Shown: piece after piece, positions 25,925-34,918 of the stretch | Layout of the letters: every line of letters begins with the position of its first letter | Numbering within the stretch: position 1 is the first letter of the stretch | Assembly: GCF_000758725.1 (NCBI RefSeq) | Contig: NZ_CP009428.1 | Location: 2,356,001 to 2,420,000, forward strand | Direction of reading: 5' to 3' | Length of the DNA stretch: 64,000 bases | Origin: Paenibacillus odorifer | GTDB taxonomy: Bacteria > Bacillota > Bacilli > Paenibacillales > Paenibacillaceae | Made by a program: the position numbers and the translations under genes | Notes under the pieces: generated by a model | The model's input: the letters and a program-made list of their open reading frames with translations, nothing else | The model's database searches: none | What the model was told of the DNA's origin: nothing

Positions 25925-27007
25925 GTGGCATCGATGGAGTTAACAGATGAGTATAATGAAGAAAGCTTTAGGACCATCGTATTGGCCGGTTCGTCAGAGG
26001 AGCTTAGGGAGAGGCGTGTTGCCTGTCAAAAAGTACTTCTCGAACAGTTGAATGTTATTCCTATAGAGGAATGGATGTTCCGTGTGAATACTATGCATGA
26101 TCTTATTGCCCAAACCGCAGTACTCATATGTGAGGCGCAGATGAAAGAGGCGGGCTATGGCCCGCCTCCCTGTGCTTATTCCTTTATTGTGTTTGGCAGC
26201 AGTGGGAGACAGGAGGCAACGCTTTGGAGCGATCAGGATAATGGCCTGATAGTCGAAGGAGAGCCTGATGGGGAAAAAAATCGCTATTTCGAATTTTTCG
26301 GAACTTTGTTATCCGATATGCTTGAAGAAGTAGGGTATGAGAGATGTGCGGGGAAGGTGATGTGCTCCCAAGTTATGTGGCGTAAGACATTATCTGAATG
26401 GATAGAGCAGCTTGATAGCTGGAGAAATCAGTTGGAATGGGAGCCGATCCGGTATCTTATTATCTCTTCTGATATGCGTCATGTGGCAGGAAGCGTGGAG
26501 TTATCAGCGAAGTGGCAAGAAGCTTTCTATGAAGGCTTTGCGGACAATGAGCAGCTGTCTAATGCTGTTCTTCGCAATACAGTACGCCATAAAGCGACTT
26601 TGAATTTACTGGGACAGGTGTTAACAGAACGGTTTGGTGATTATGCAGGCGGATTTGATGTTAAGTATGGGGTCTATATTCCGTTAGTGAACATTGTTAG
26701 ACGGTTGTCCTTACTACATGGCATTAGAGCTGGCTCGACATTAGAGCGGATTGAAGCGCTTGATAGGCTTGGGAAATATCAACATTTAGAGGATATTCGC
26801 AGAGCTTTCTTGTTAGCAATGCGGTTGCGAGTGAACACGCCATATAGTGTTCAGGACGGATTGTTAATCAGCAGTGATTATGTAGCTGAGAGTGAATTGA
26901 AGAATAAGCAGCTGCTGTCTGAGCTGCGTGAAAGCCTGCTGCTTGTCAGACGCCTTCATCGGGCGCTGCAGCGTCAGCTCCGCTCAGCGGAAAGGTGGCG
27001 GTCATGA
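25925..27007 (+). CDS. DUF294 nucleotidyltransferase-like protein (GlnD-like catalytic core)
   Basis: 360 aa. The core motif FGSSGRQEATLWSDQDNGLI near 93-112 is the nucleotidyltransferase signature (GSxxR.E....SD.D), as in GlnD uridylyltransferase. The C-terminal half is helical (DUF294_C). No CBS or cyclic-nucleotide domain is attached, unlike many relatives. It starts 30 bases after amt with a GTG at 25925 and overlaps the next gene by four bases. A role in modifying a nitrogen-signalling partner is plausible from position but not shown. Confidence 0.75.
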   Translation: MASMELTDEYNEESFRTIVLAGSSEELRERRVACQKVLLEQLNVIPIEEWMFRVNTMHDLIAQTAVLICEAQMKEAGYGPPPCAYSFIVFGSSGRQEATLWSDQDNGLIVEGEPDGEKNRYFEFFGTLLSDMLEEVGYERCAGKVMCSQVMWRKTLSEWIEQLDSWRNQLEWEPIRYLIISSDMRHVAGSVELSAKWQEAFYEGFADNEQLSNAVLRNTVRHKATLNLLGQVLTERFGDYAGGFDVKYGVYIPLVNIVRRLSLLHGIRAGSTLERIEALDRLGKYQHLEDIRRAFLLAMRLRVNTPYSVQDGLLISSDYVAESELKNKQLLSELRESLLLVRRLHRALQRQLRSAERWRS

Positions 27008-27753
27008 GGGAGCCGAACAAAAGCGGAGGATTCTGGAGTAATCTAAGACAAGGTGGAATGCCCTCGGCTATCGCTTCGATGAGAGGTGGGGAAACTGCGC
27101 AACAGACTGCGCAGCAAATGGCCTTTATTCGATCTTTGATGCGAGAGAAGCGGCGTCCTGAGGTCCTGCATACCCCATTGTCTGAACTAGAGACAGTGAT
27201 CTTTGATTTAGAGACGACAGGCTTTTCCCATCAGCATGGGGATGAGATTATGTCTTTTGGAGCCGTCAAGGTTGTTGGAGAGCAGATTAAAGAAGAAGAA
27301 TGCTTTTATACACTGGTGAACTGTCAGACGGCTATTCCGGAGGATATTACAAGGCTGACTGGGATTACGGAAGAAATGACACAATCCGCTCCCTCCTTAA
27401 TGGATGGTCTTCATAATTTTATGTCCTTTGTAGGTCAGAATGTGCTGGTGGCACATGCAAGCTCACATGATAAGGCTTTTCTTAATGCTGCTTTATGGAA
27501 AACCTCTAAAGTTCAGCTTACACACCGTGTGCTGGACACGATGATGTTAGCGCGTTGGCTTGAGCCACAACGAAGTAATTATTCGCTGGATGAGCTGCTA
27601 TATGTGCACGAAATTCCGATTCATGGCCGTCATCATGCCTTGGAAGACGCAAAGATGACAGCGCAGCTGTGGGTGATCTACCTTCGGGAAATTTCGGAGC
27701 GCGGCCAAGTGGATACCTTGGGAGATCTCTATGCTTATTTAAGTAGAACGTGA
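27004..27753 (+). CDS. DnaQ-like 3'-5' exonuclease (DEDDh)
   Basis: About 249 aa. Exo I: FDLETTGFS (Asp, Glu) near 66; Exo II region around HASSHDKAFLNAAL with Asp; Exo III: HHALEDAKMTAQLW (His, Asp). This is the DEDDh family of DNA polymerase III epsilon. The N-terminal 55 residues are a basic, non-conserved extension. The ATG at 27004 overlaps the previous stop as ATGA and has AAAGGTGG before it. Its 3' end overlaps the convergent JAMM gene by 19 bases. Third gene of the amt operon. Confidence 0.82.
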   Translation: MREPNKSGGFWSNLRQGGMPSAIASMRGGETAQQTAQQMAFIRSLMREKRRPEVLHTPLSELETVIFDLETTGFSHQHGDEIMSFGAVKVVGEQIKEEECFYTLVNCQTAIPEDITRLTGITEEMTQSAPSLMDGLHNFMSFVGQNVLVAHASSHDKAFLNAALWKTSKVQLTHRVLDTMMLARWLEPQRSNYSLDELLYVHEIPIHGRHHALEDAKMTAQLWVIYLREISERGQVDTLGDLYAYLSRT

Positions 27754-28211
27754 AGCGGGGCTTGGGATAAACCGCGGGACAAATTACCGTGGTCATCAGG
27801 CAAACGCTCAATATAAAATCCGTTCAGAATTGGATTGCCGCTGTCTTTGGTGTTGGGAGAACCTATAAGATAGAGGGCAAACTCAGGTCCTAGTGCTGTT
27901 AATCCTTTATAATCGGCAACTGAAGGGATAGGTGCTGAATGTGGGTGGGAATGAAATAGACCGATGATTGTCGGTTCGTTGTAAAGAACATTAATCCACT
28001 CTTCGGGGTGGGGAGTGAAGGTGTGCAGCGGGTCTGGCGCTACGTTGCGCAAGGGTACGTAAGTATCAATGAGCATGCCACCCGCTGCGGCAGCACCCAG
28101 CAGGACTCCGCATGCTTCATGCGGATAACAGGACAGCAGGTGCTTCCCCAGTGCTTGCTGTACGGAATATTTCAGTCTTATTGGCTGGACATTTCCCTGG
28201 AATGCTGCCAT
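27735..28211 (-). CDS. JAMM/MPN (Mov34) metalloprotease-like protein
   Basis: 158 aa. The JAMM zinc site is complete: Glu in PHEACGVLLG and HSHPHSAPIPSVADYKG (H-x-H-x7-S-x2-D). Bacterial stand-alone JAMM proteins release sulfur-carrier or ubiquitin-like C-termini or act in cysteine/cofactor pathways; no partner gene is nearby. The ATG follows GAGAGAGGGGTGAACAA. A perfect hairpin lies in its 5' leader. Confidence 0.8.
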   Translation of the reverse strand: MAAFQGNVQPIRLKYSVQQALGKHLLSCYPHEACGVLLGAAAAGGMLIDTYVPLRNVAPDPLHTFTPHPEEWINVLYNEPTIIGLFHSHPHSAPIPSVADYKGLTALGPEFALYLIGSPNTKDSGNPILNGFYIERLPDDHGNLSRGLSQAPLHVLLK

Positions 28212-28234
28212 TTGTTCACCCCTCTCTCTTCTTT

Positions 28235-28265
28235 AGGGTTTCGTCGTAGACGAAACCCTCTTTTT
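28235..28265 (+). terminator. Perfect 11-bp hairpin between divergent genes
   Basis: AGGGTTTCGTC (28235-28245), loop GTA, GACGAAACCCT (28249-28259), then CTTTTTT. It looks like a plus-strand terminator, yet it sits in the 5' leader of the minus-strand JAMM gene and upstream of the plus-strand resA-like gene. Confidence 0.7.
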
Positions 28266-28365
28266 TATTATAAAAGTATATATTATTGTGTAAAATATGA
28301 ATGGTTTGAAATTTAACCTAATGAGGGTACAATAGTAGAAAACTATTCCAATTGTAAAGGAACAG

Positions 28366-28935
28366 ATGACTATGAAAGCAAGTAACAAATTAAATATAAC
28401 AGTATTGCTCATAGTTGTATGTGTTGCTGCGTTTGCGGTGTGGCATAATCGTGAGCCAAAAGCAGAAGCTGTGCTTGCGCAGCAAAATGAGCTGCCGATG
28501 AAGAGTGGACCTAAGGCTGGACTGCGTGCACCTTCGTTTTCACTTCAGGGAACAGATGGGACTACCTATGTTGTTGATGGCCCCAGAGATAAAGCGGTAA
28601 TCCTTAATTTCTGGGCTTCATGGTGTGATCCCTGCCAGCAGGAAGCTCCTGAACTTAATACCATGGCCACTAAGTATAAGGATGTTCTAGATATTTACGG
28701 TATTAATGTGAGCAGTCAGGATTATAAACCCAATGCTGAACGTTTTATCAAGAAATACGGTCTTGTGTTTCCGGTTATGTTTGATGTAAAAGATGAGGTG
28801 TACAGCAAATATAATGGAGCTGTTTTTCCCACCAATGTGCTCATAGATAAGAATGGAGTGATCTCCGAGATTATTTTAGGTATTCTTAGCCCTGAAGAGT
28901 TGGAAAAGAAAATAATCAAGCTTACCGAATCATGA
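28366..28935 (+). CDS. Membrane-anchored thiol-disulfide oxidoreductase (ResA/TlpA-like)
   Basis: 189 aa. An N-terminal signal-anchor (NITVLLIVVCVAAFAVW) and a linker are followed by an AhpC/TSA-thioredoxin fold domain with the redox site WASWCDPCQQEAPEL (CxxC) near 90 and cis-Pro region AVFPTNVLIDKNG. It acts outside the membrane, reducing disulfides of c-type cytochromes or other exported proteins. ccdA/resBC partners are not adjacent. The ATG at 28372 is an equally acceptable start. Confidence 0.85.
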   Translation: MTMKASNKLNITVLLIVVCVAAFAVWHNREPKAEAVLAQQNELPMKSGPKAGLRAPSFSLQGTDGTTYVVDGPRDKAVILNFWASWCDPCQQEAPELNTMATKYKDVLDIYGINVSSQDYKPNAERFIKKYGLVFPVMFDVKDEVYSKYNGAVFPTNVLIDKNGVISEIILGILSPEELEKKIIKLTES

Positions 28936-28993
28936 AGCGGGCTGTCCATATAAGAGACAGATCTGCTTTTTCTCCAAACAGCAAAAGTCTAAA

Positions 28994-29035
28994 GATCAGC
29001 GATTCTTCTTATTGGAGGATCGCTGATCTGCGTTT
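28994..29035 (+). terminator. Terminator of the resA-like gene
   Basis: AGATCAGCGAT and ATCGCTGATCT pair over a 15-base loop, followed by GCGTTTTT. Confidence 0.72.
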
Positions 29036-29130
29036 TTGGTCATACGCGATTTGCTTTAGTGGACCACAAGCATTAATTTCACTATACCGTGGAGCAGAAA
29101 TGGCTGGAACCCCGAAGAAAGCCGCGTTAG

Positions 29131-29325
29131 AACAATTAGGGAATTTCTCCCCATAAATTTGAGATATCGGGTCATTCAACGAATAATTAGGGAAAATATC
29201 CCTCTAATTTAGCTGTTTTGGAAAAAAATAATGAAATCACCCTAATTTTTAGGGAGGAATTCCCTATTTCTGTTCATTTATAGCGAATATCGGCTACTTT
29301 CAGGGAGTTTTTCCCTAATTACTCT
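29131..29325. repeat. Cluster of AGGGA/TCCCT palindromic units
   Basis: At least four palindromic units recur in this gene-free stretch: around 29136-29153, AATTAGGGA..TCCCTCTAATT (29184-29209), CCCTAATTTTTAGGG joined to AGGGAGGAATTCCCT (29240-29265), and AGGGAGTTTTTCCCTAATT (29302-29320). The units share the core AGGGA-N-TCCCT(AATT). This looks like a multi-unit intergenic repeat. Confidence 0.65.
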
Positions 29326-29327
29326 AC

Positions 29328-29408
29328 CGCACCCGCACCCGCACCCGCACCCGCACTCCGCGCACCCCGCGCATCCGTACATCCCGCGCCGCCCACTGCC
29401 CACCACCC
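29328..29408. repeat. CGCACC tandem repeat and GC-rich tail
   Basis: The hexamer CGCACC is repeated about five times from 29328 to 29360, then decays into CGCGCACCCCGCGC-type sequence to about 29408. It is far richer in C than its surroundings. No gene reads through it convincingly. Confidence 0.8.
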
Positions 29409-29455
29409 ATAGTTTATGGGCTAAAGTAATAGTCCGTTATATAGCCTATTTAATA

Positions 29456-29508
29456 AAAAAGAAGCTGCCCTATAAGTAGAATTCTACTTTTGGGAAGCTT
29501 CTTTTTTT
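29456..29508. terminator. Bidirectional terminator at the end of cimA
   Basis: AAAAGAAGCT and AGCTTCTTTTTTT form the outer stem; the loop contains the 16-base palindrome AAGTAGAATTCTACTT, giving a branched or cruciform-like structure. Confidence 0.8.
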
Positions 29509-29535
29509 GTCTTACAAAAGTCTATAAGTGATCAA

Positions 29536-31155
29536 TTAATGATTGACCAGGCCTCTAGGTTCATTGCTGGTTGTCTTCTCATTCTCCAAAGAGAGCTCAT
29601 TGAGAAGCGCGTAGCGCATACTGTCAACAAGTGCCTCCCAGCTGGCTTCAATTACGTTACTGGAGACACCAACCGTACTCCAGGTGTCTGTGAAGTTCTT
29701 GGATTCAATCAATACCCTTACCTTCGCTGCAGTCTGATCCTGTTCATCTATTACACGGACTTTATAGTCGGATAGATGCATTTCCTTTAATTGTGGGAAA
29801 TAGGTCTGTAATGCTTTACGAAGCGCGTTATCGAGTGCGTTGACTGGACCGTTACCTTCAGCAGCAGTATAAAGATTCTCACTGCCAACTTTCAGTTTAA
29901 CGAACGCTTCAGATACTACTGGATGTTCTGCGGTTTTCTCAACTAACATCTTGAAGGATTCAAAGGTAAAGGTTTCATTCATCTCGCCGGTAGCTTCCCG
30001 AAGGAGTAGCTCCAGTGAGGCATCGGCACCTTCAAATTGATAACCTTGATGTTCCATCGTTTTAATCTTCTCGATCACCCGGCGAGCCTGCTCGCTGCTT
30101 GGATCCAGATTTAAACCCATATCCTGCGCTTTGGAGAGTACATTGCTCTGTCCAGCCAGTTCGGAGACCAGCACACGCTGCTTGTTCCCGACAAGCTCAG
30201 GAGCGATATGCTCATAGGTCCGTGAATCACGCATGATGGCGGAGACATGGATTCCACCTTTGTGGGCGAAAGCTGCATTTCCGACATAAGGCTGATTTAC
30301 CGGCAGATTAACATTGGCCACTTCACTAATATAGCGGGCAGTGTTGGTAAGCTGTGATAATGAATCGCCTGGAATACAGTGATAACCCATTTTGATCTGT
30401 AGTGTAGGAATAATAGAACATAGGTTGGCGTTGCCACACCGTTCACCGTAACCATTAATGGTACCTTGTACTTGCCGTGCTCCAGCTCCGATGGCGCTAA
30501 GTGCATTGGCAACCGCCAGCTCACAGTCATTATGAGTGTGAATTCCGAGATTGGCTCCGGGTAATTGTTGATTTAGAGCGGTAACAATCTCATGAATTTC
30601 ATAAGGTAAGGTTCCACCGTTGGTATCGCACATTACAAGCCAATCTGCTCCGGCTTCCCGGGCTTTGGACAGAACAGCTGCTGCATATTCAGGATTATTC
30701 TTGTATCCGTCGAAGAAATGCTCGGCATCAAAAATCACTTCAAGGCCTTGGCGTTTCAAGTAGGATATGGAGTCGCCGATCATGGCGAGGTTCTCCTCAA
30801 GCGTAGTCTGTAATGCAGTGTGTACATGGAAATCCCAAGATTTTCCGACGAGTGTAGCAGCAGGAACCCCTGCGTCAATCATACGTTTTAAATTGTCATC
30901 GTTTTCGGCCAAGGAATTCTTACGCCGAGTGCTGCCGAACGCTGTAATTTTGGCGTTCAGATGAAGCTCCTTGACTCTTTTGAAAAATTCAATGTCTTTA
31001 TTGTTGCTTCCCGGGATGCCACCTTCAATATAGTGCACACCCAGATCATCGAGTTTCTTGGCAATCTTCAGTTTGTCGTCAGCCGACAGACTGATGCCTT
31101 CACCTTGGGTGCCGTCGCGTAATGTAGTATCGAAGATGGAGATGGACTTAGACAT
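29536..31155 (-). CDS. cimA: (R)-citramalate synthase
   Basis: 539 aa. It condenses pyruvate with acetyl-CoA to citramalate, the first step of the threonine-independent isoleucine route. The HMGL-like barrel starts FDTTLRDGTQGEGISLS; the metal site is in LGIHTHNDCELAVANAL; the family stretch GTINGYGERCGNANLCS is present; the C-terminal LeuA-type allosteric dimer domain (about 400-530) follows. Length and the VHYIEGGIPGSNNKD sequence fit CimA rather than 2-isopropylmalate synthase. Ribosome site AAGGAGGACTCTC. Confidence 0.9.
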   Translation of the reverse strand: MSKSISIFDTTLRDGTQGEGISLSADDKLKIAKKLDDLGVHYIEGGIPGSNNKDIEFFKRVKELHLNAKITAFGSTRRKNSLAENDDNLKRMIDAGVPAATLVGKSWDFHVHTALQTTLEENLAMIGDSISYLKRQGLEVIFDAEHFFDGYKNNPEYAAAVLSKAREAGADWLVMCDTNGGTLPYEIHEIVTALNQQLPGANLGIHTHNDCELAVANALSAIGAGARQVQGTINGYGERCGNANLCSIIPTLQIKMGYHCIPGDSLSQLTNTARYISEVANVNLPVNQPYVGNAAFAHKGGIHVSAIMRDSRTYEHIAPELVGNKQRVLVSELAGQSNVLSKAQDMGLNLDPSSEQARRVIEKIKTMEHQGYQFEGADASLELLLREATGEMNETFTFESFKMLVEKTAEHPVVSEAFVKLKVGSENLYTAAEGNGPVNALDNALRKALQTYFPQLKEMHLSDYKVRVIDEQDQTAAKVRVLIESKNFTDTWSTVGVSSNVIEASWEALVDSMRYALLNELSLENEKTTSNEPRGLVNH

Positions 31156-31272
31156 GAGAGTCCTCCTTATAGGGAAATGAATTTATATATTATAGCATTT
31201 TTACGCGGGAATGTAACAAAGAACTTTACAACCTCTTAAGTTGACCTAACCGCAGCGGAGAGTTATTCTAAA

Positions 31273-32604
31273 TTGGACAATATAAAACCTGAGGATAAGA
31301 AGGTAGATATTGTGCAGAATGTTGATCAGTATTATCCAACGAGCGGCAGGGTTATCCTGCATGTCGATATGAATGCTTTTTACTGCTCTGTGCATGAGGC
31401 AGAGGACCCTGACCAATATAGAGGCAAAGCTACTGCGGTTGCGGGTAGTGTTGAATTGCGGAAAGGGATCATAGTGACTTGTTCCTACGTCGCCCGCAGA
31501 ATGGGGATTTCGACGGGAATGCAAGTTCAGAAGGCGCTTCGTATTTGTCCATCGCTTATCGTTATTAAACCGGACTTCCATTTATACCGCAAATATTCTA
31601 ATGCTTTTATGCAGATTGCATATAGCTATACTCCGTTACTGGAAGCAGTGTCCATCGATGAATGTTACCTTGATATAACTGGCTCCAGACAATTCGGTAC
31701 ACCCATGGAAATAGCGGAGATGATTCAGCGCCGTATAATGGAAGAATTGGGCTTGCCATGCTCAGTGGGGATCGCTCCCAATAAGCTGCTTGCGAAGATG
31801 GCTTCCGATTTAAAAAAGCCAAACGGCATTTCGGTGCTGCGGCTGCGGGATGTGCCTAAGATTTTATGGGACAAGCCCTGTAATGAAATGTTCGGCATTG
31901 GTGGAAAAACAGCAGAAAAGCTCCGCAAACTGGGCATTTACAGTATTGGTCAATTAGCAGCGGCTGATGAAAATATGCTGGTTGAGAATTTCGGAGTTAT
32001 GGGCTCATGGCTAAAGCGTGCCGGCAACGGTATTGATCATGGGATCGTTAACCCTGAGCGGGAGCAGAGTAAGTCGATTGGGCACACCACAACATTGCCG
32101 CGGGATGTCGTAGGTCTTGCTGAGGTACGACCGATTTTGCTGAATTTAAGTGATCAGGTAGCTCGGCGATTGCGTAAGCAAGGTCTTGTTGCCTCAGGGG
32201 TACAGCTGACTATTCGGACGCCCGATATGAAGACTATAACCCGCTCGCGTCAGCTAGAGGCTCCTTCGGAGAGTGGGGAGGATATCTACAAGTCCGTCTG
32301 CGATCTATATGTTCGTCATTGGAATGGGGAGAAGCCTGTGCGGTTGCTGGGTGTGACCCTGCAGGGCTTGATTGCTAAAGAGGATTCCGCCATTCAGCTT
32401 GATTTGTTCGATTACGAACGTCAGCCTAAGAAAGAGTCTCTTAACAAGACTATGGATATGCTGCGTAATAAATTCGGTGAAAATGCAGTGTTAACTGCCG
32501 GGATGTTAAGCGATTCTCACTCTGCAAGGCTCCGCAATCATAAAGAACGGGGCACTTCACTGCAAAAGGATAATCTTCTATCTGTCGAGTCTGATAAAGA
32601 GTGA
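31273..32604 (+). CDS. dinB: DNA polymerase IV (Y family)
   Basis: 443 aa from the TTG at 31273; a GTG at 31312 is a possible later start. Y-family landmarks: HVDMNAFYCSVHEAE (metal Asp), SIDECYLDITGS (catalytic Asp-Glu), PNKLLAKMASDLKKPNG, and the little-finger domain after about 240. It carries out error-prone translesion synthesis. It diverges from cimA across 117 bases; no LexA box (CGAAC-N4-GTTCG) was seen there. Confidence 0.9.
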   Translation: MDNIKPEDKKVDIVQNVDQYYPTSGRVILHVDMNAFYCSVHEAEDPDQYRGKATAVAGSVELRKGIIVTCSYVARRMGISTGMQVQKALRICPSLIVIKPDFHLYRKYSNAFMQIAYSYTPLLEAVSIDECYLDITGSRQFGTPMEIAEMIQRRIMEELGLPCSVGIAPNKLLAKMASDLKKPNGISVLRLRDVPKILWDKPCNEMFGIGGKTAEKLRKLGIYSIGQLAAADENMLVENFGVMGSWLKRAGNGIDHGIVNPEREQSKSIGHTTTLPRDVVGLAEVRPILLNLSDQVARRLRKQGLVASGVQLTIRTPDMKTITRSRQLEAPSESGEDIYKSVCDLYVRHWNGEKPVRLLGVTLQGLIAKEDSAIQLDLFDYERQPKKESLNKTMDMLRNKFGENAVLTAGMLSDSHSARLRNHKERGTSLQKDNLLSVESDKE

Positions 32605-32716
32605 CAAGAACATTCTATGACATGTCAAAATAGGTGTCGTAGAATGCGTCAGAAATGCAAACGTATTGAAAATCGATTGAAATTGTATTCTTTTTATATT
32701 AATATGAGAAAAATAA

Positions 32717-33007
<291 letters not shown>

Positions 33008-33041
33008 TTAACCGGGATTTTGTAACTTCCAGCACAACATA

Positions 33042-33087
33042 AAGACATCTCCTGCGAACTTTTGTTCAGCTAGGGATGTCTTTTTTG
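33042..33087 (+). terminator. Terminator of fer
   Basis: AAGACATC and GATGTCTT pair over a loop with extra CC/GG pairing, then six T. Confidence 0.8.
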
Positions 33088-33141
33088 CGATGTCTGACCG
33101 ATATTAATGTAGGAAGGAATTATAAAATTTCGGAGGTTCCG

Positions 33142-34575
33142 ATGAAAAATTCTCAGCACCTCAAAGCATATGTACAGATGCATCCAGACAATAAGATGGC
33201 ATGGTACTTGCTGGGTAAGGAATACTATAAGAACGGTCAACAGGGGAAAGCTAACTATTGCTTCAATCAGGCTGGAGAAGTATATGAAGCTTTCGAGCAT
33301 AGTAAGGTGCCTGCGGAAACGCTGCGGGAATATGAGGAAGGGCTGCTTCAGGCAAGCCGCCAGCGGGATCGAAGGCAGCAAAGATTCCGCTACATTATGC
33401 TTGGGCTGATGCTTCTATTACTGGTTATGGTGCCATCGGCTGTGGCTCCGGGTCTAGATATTGCGGGAGATCAGGATACGGTCCAAGACACGGTTACTTC
33501 TGAAGTTAAAGATCCGCTTGATCAAAAAGATATTGAGAAGGAACCCGTTCTAGAGGCACGAAAAATGATGTATACAGCGCAAGAGAGTGGAGCTTCGGCT
33601 TCGTCAGGGAAGCTGATGGCAACTATGCTAATGCGCAAGGAACCGTTTCAAGCTGCTATTTTGGGCATGGAGCGGGAAGGGAAGTGGCTGCTGTGGAAAG
33701 AGAAGCTTCCGCTGAATTCCACATTGCAGAAGAATGGGAATGGACGGTTGGTATACCAATCCTATGATTCAGCGGCATGTGCATGCGAACCGCCAGAGCA
33801 AGGGGAACTTGCGGTGGATGCAGCTAAGTGGCAGGGTGATCAAGAGGAGCTAGCTACATTATGGAGTGCAATGAGGGCTTATCAGAATCATAAAGGCAAG
33901 CTTCCGGTTTCCTTGGCGGAATTGACTAGACCTTTTCCGGAGAATTGGATTGGCGGGACGACACCAGTCATGAAGCGTGATTTTAATTCTCTAAAGGAAG
34001 TAGCAACTGCTAAGGCACTTGGGATACCAGAAGTTGCGGAGGAGCCTCCAAGCTCAATTGTTGAGGCGGGAATGGGCATACCGACGGCGTTAAGCGAGAG
34101 TGGAAGTAATGGAAAGGGCGTTCCCTTTTTTGACCAGCCGCTTAGAGTGATTGTGGATAAACAAAAACACCGCTTGGCAGTAGTCAGCGGCTCTGTTATT
34201 CTGCGGAATTATGAGGTAGGTCTTGGGGGAGACAAGACTCCAGAAGGCAACTTCATCATTACAGATAAAGTGGTCAATCCAAACGGTCATGATAATGGGG
34301 AGTTCGGAAGCCGCGGACTACAACTTTCAGATAGTAATTACGCTATTCATGGCACCAATGAGCCAGAAAGTGTCGGCAAGGATGAATCCCTTGGCTGTAT
34401 TCGGATGAGTCGAGAAGATGTGGAAGAACTATTCGCTATGATTCCAAAAGGAACAAAAGTGGTGATCAGTAAAGGGGTTCTGCCTGAAAAGCAGCTGCTG
34501 CCGGCGAAACGCTTCAACCCTGCTGCTCCGTATGATCAGACCAACCCCCACAAAGTATATCACTGGCTGAATTAG
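33142..34575 (+). CDS. Membrane L,D-transpeptidase (YkuD) with N-terminal TPR-like region
   Basis: About 477 aa. The cytoplasmic N-terminus (AYVQMHPDNKMAWYLLGKEYYKNGQ) is a TPR-like helix pair; a membrane helix follows (YIMLGLMLLLLVMVPSAVA). The extracellular part carries the YkuD domain with HGTNEPESVGKDESLGCIRM (catalytic His and Cys). Such enzymes make 3-3 peptidoglycan crosslinks or anchor wall proteins, and resist most beta-lactams. The ATG at 33142 follows CGGAGG with five-base spacing; the frame opens earlier at 33076 but overlaps the fer terminator. Confidence 0.87.
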   Translation: MKNSQHLKAYVQMHPDNKMAWYLLGKEYYKNGQQGKANYCFNQAGEVYEAFEHSKVPAETLREYEEGLLQASRQRDRRQQRFRYIMLGLMLLLLVMVPSAVAPGLDIAGDQDTVQDTVTSEVKDPLDQKDIEKEPVLEARKMMYTAQESGASASSGKLMATMLMRKEPFQAAILGMEREGKWLLWKEKLPLNSTLQKNGNGRLVYQSYDSAACACEPPEQGELAVDAAKWQGDQEELATLWSAMRAYQNHKGKLPVSLAELTRPFPENWIGGTTPVMKRDFNSLKEVATAKALGIPEVAEEPPSSIVEAGMGIPTALSESGSNGKGVPFFDQPLRVIVDKQKHRLAVVSGSVILRNYEVGLGGDKTPEGNFIITDKVVNPNGHDNGEFGSRGLQLSDSNYAIHGTNEPESVGKDESLGCIRMSREDVEELFAMIPKGTKVVISKGVLPEKQLLPAKRFNPAAPYDQTNPHKVYHWLN

Positions 34576-34709
34576 TTCCCGGCAACTATAAACAGAACGA
34601 TGATGAGAAGAATTAGTAAAGTTAAACTTACGCCGATCCACATTAGCGCTTTACGATTAACTTCTTCTTTCTTTTGCTGCAAAGTTGGTGGTTTACGTTT
34701 AGTTGACAT
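34572..34709 (-). CDS. Small single-helix membrane protein (45 aa)
   Basis: The short minus-strand frame codes a basic cytoplasmic head (MSTKRKPPTLQQKKEEVNRK) and one membrane helix (about 21-43). The head with KKEEVNRKA and the clean helix favour a real gene. AAGAAGGTATGCTGG precedes the ATG. Its stop overlaps the stop of the convergent L,D-transpeptidase gene (shared TTAG). No family recognised. Confidence 0.65.
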   Translation of the reverse strand: MSTKRKPPTLQQKKEEVNRKALMWIGVSLTLLILLIIVLFIVAGN

Positions 34710-34918
34710 CCAGCATACCTTCTTTCTCTCTTAATCGCTGATTACCCCTATATTGTAATGCGTTTACAAGAAAATTACTATACTTTGGGTTAAGCTCTCT
34801 GCACACTTACAGGGTAAAATGCTTTTCTTTTGTTCAAGAAAAGGCTAAAATTAAGAAGAAACCTACAGAATCGGGTAGACACGTGGATTAGTGAAGTACC
34901 CCTTAAGGAGCGAGAACG

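Noticed and set aside
28932..29156. 74-aa frame overlapping the end of the resA-like gene
   Set aside because: It reads through the transcription terminator and into the repeat region, has no ribosome site and no protein-like composition.
29328..29360. Possible CRISPR array at the CGCACC repeats
   Set aside because: Units are six bases, contiguous and without spacers; no cas genes are present.
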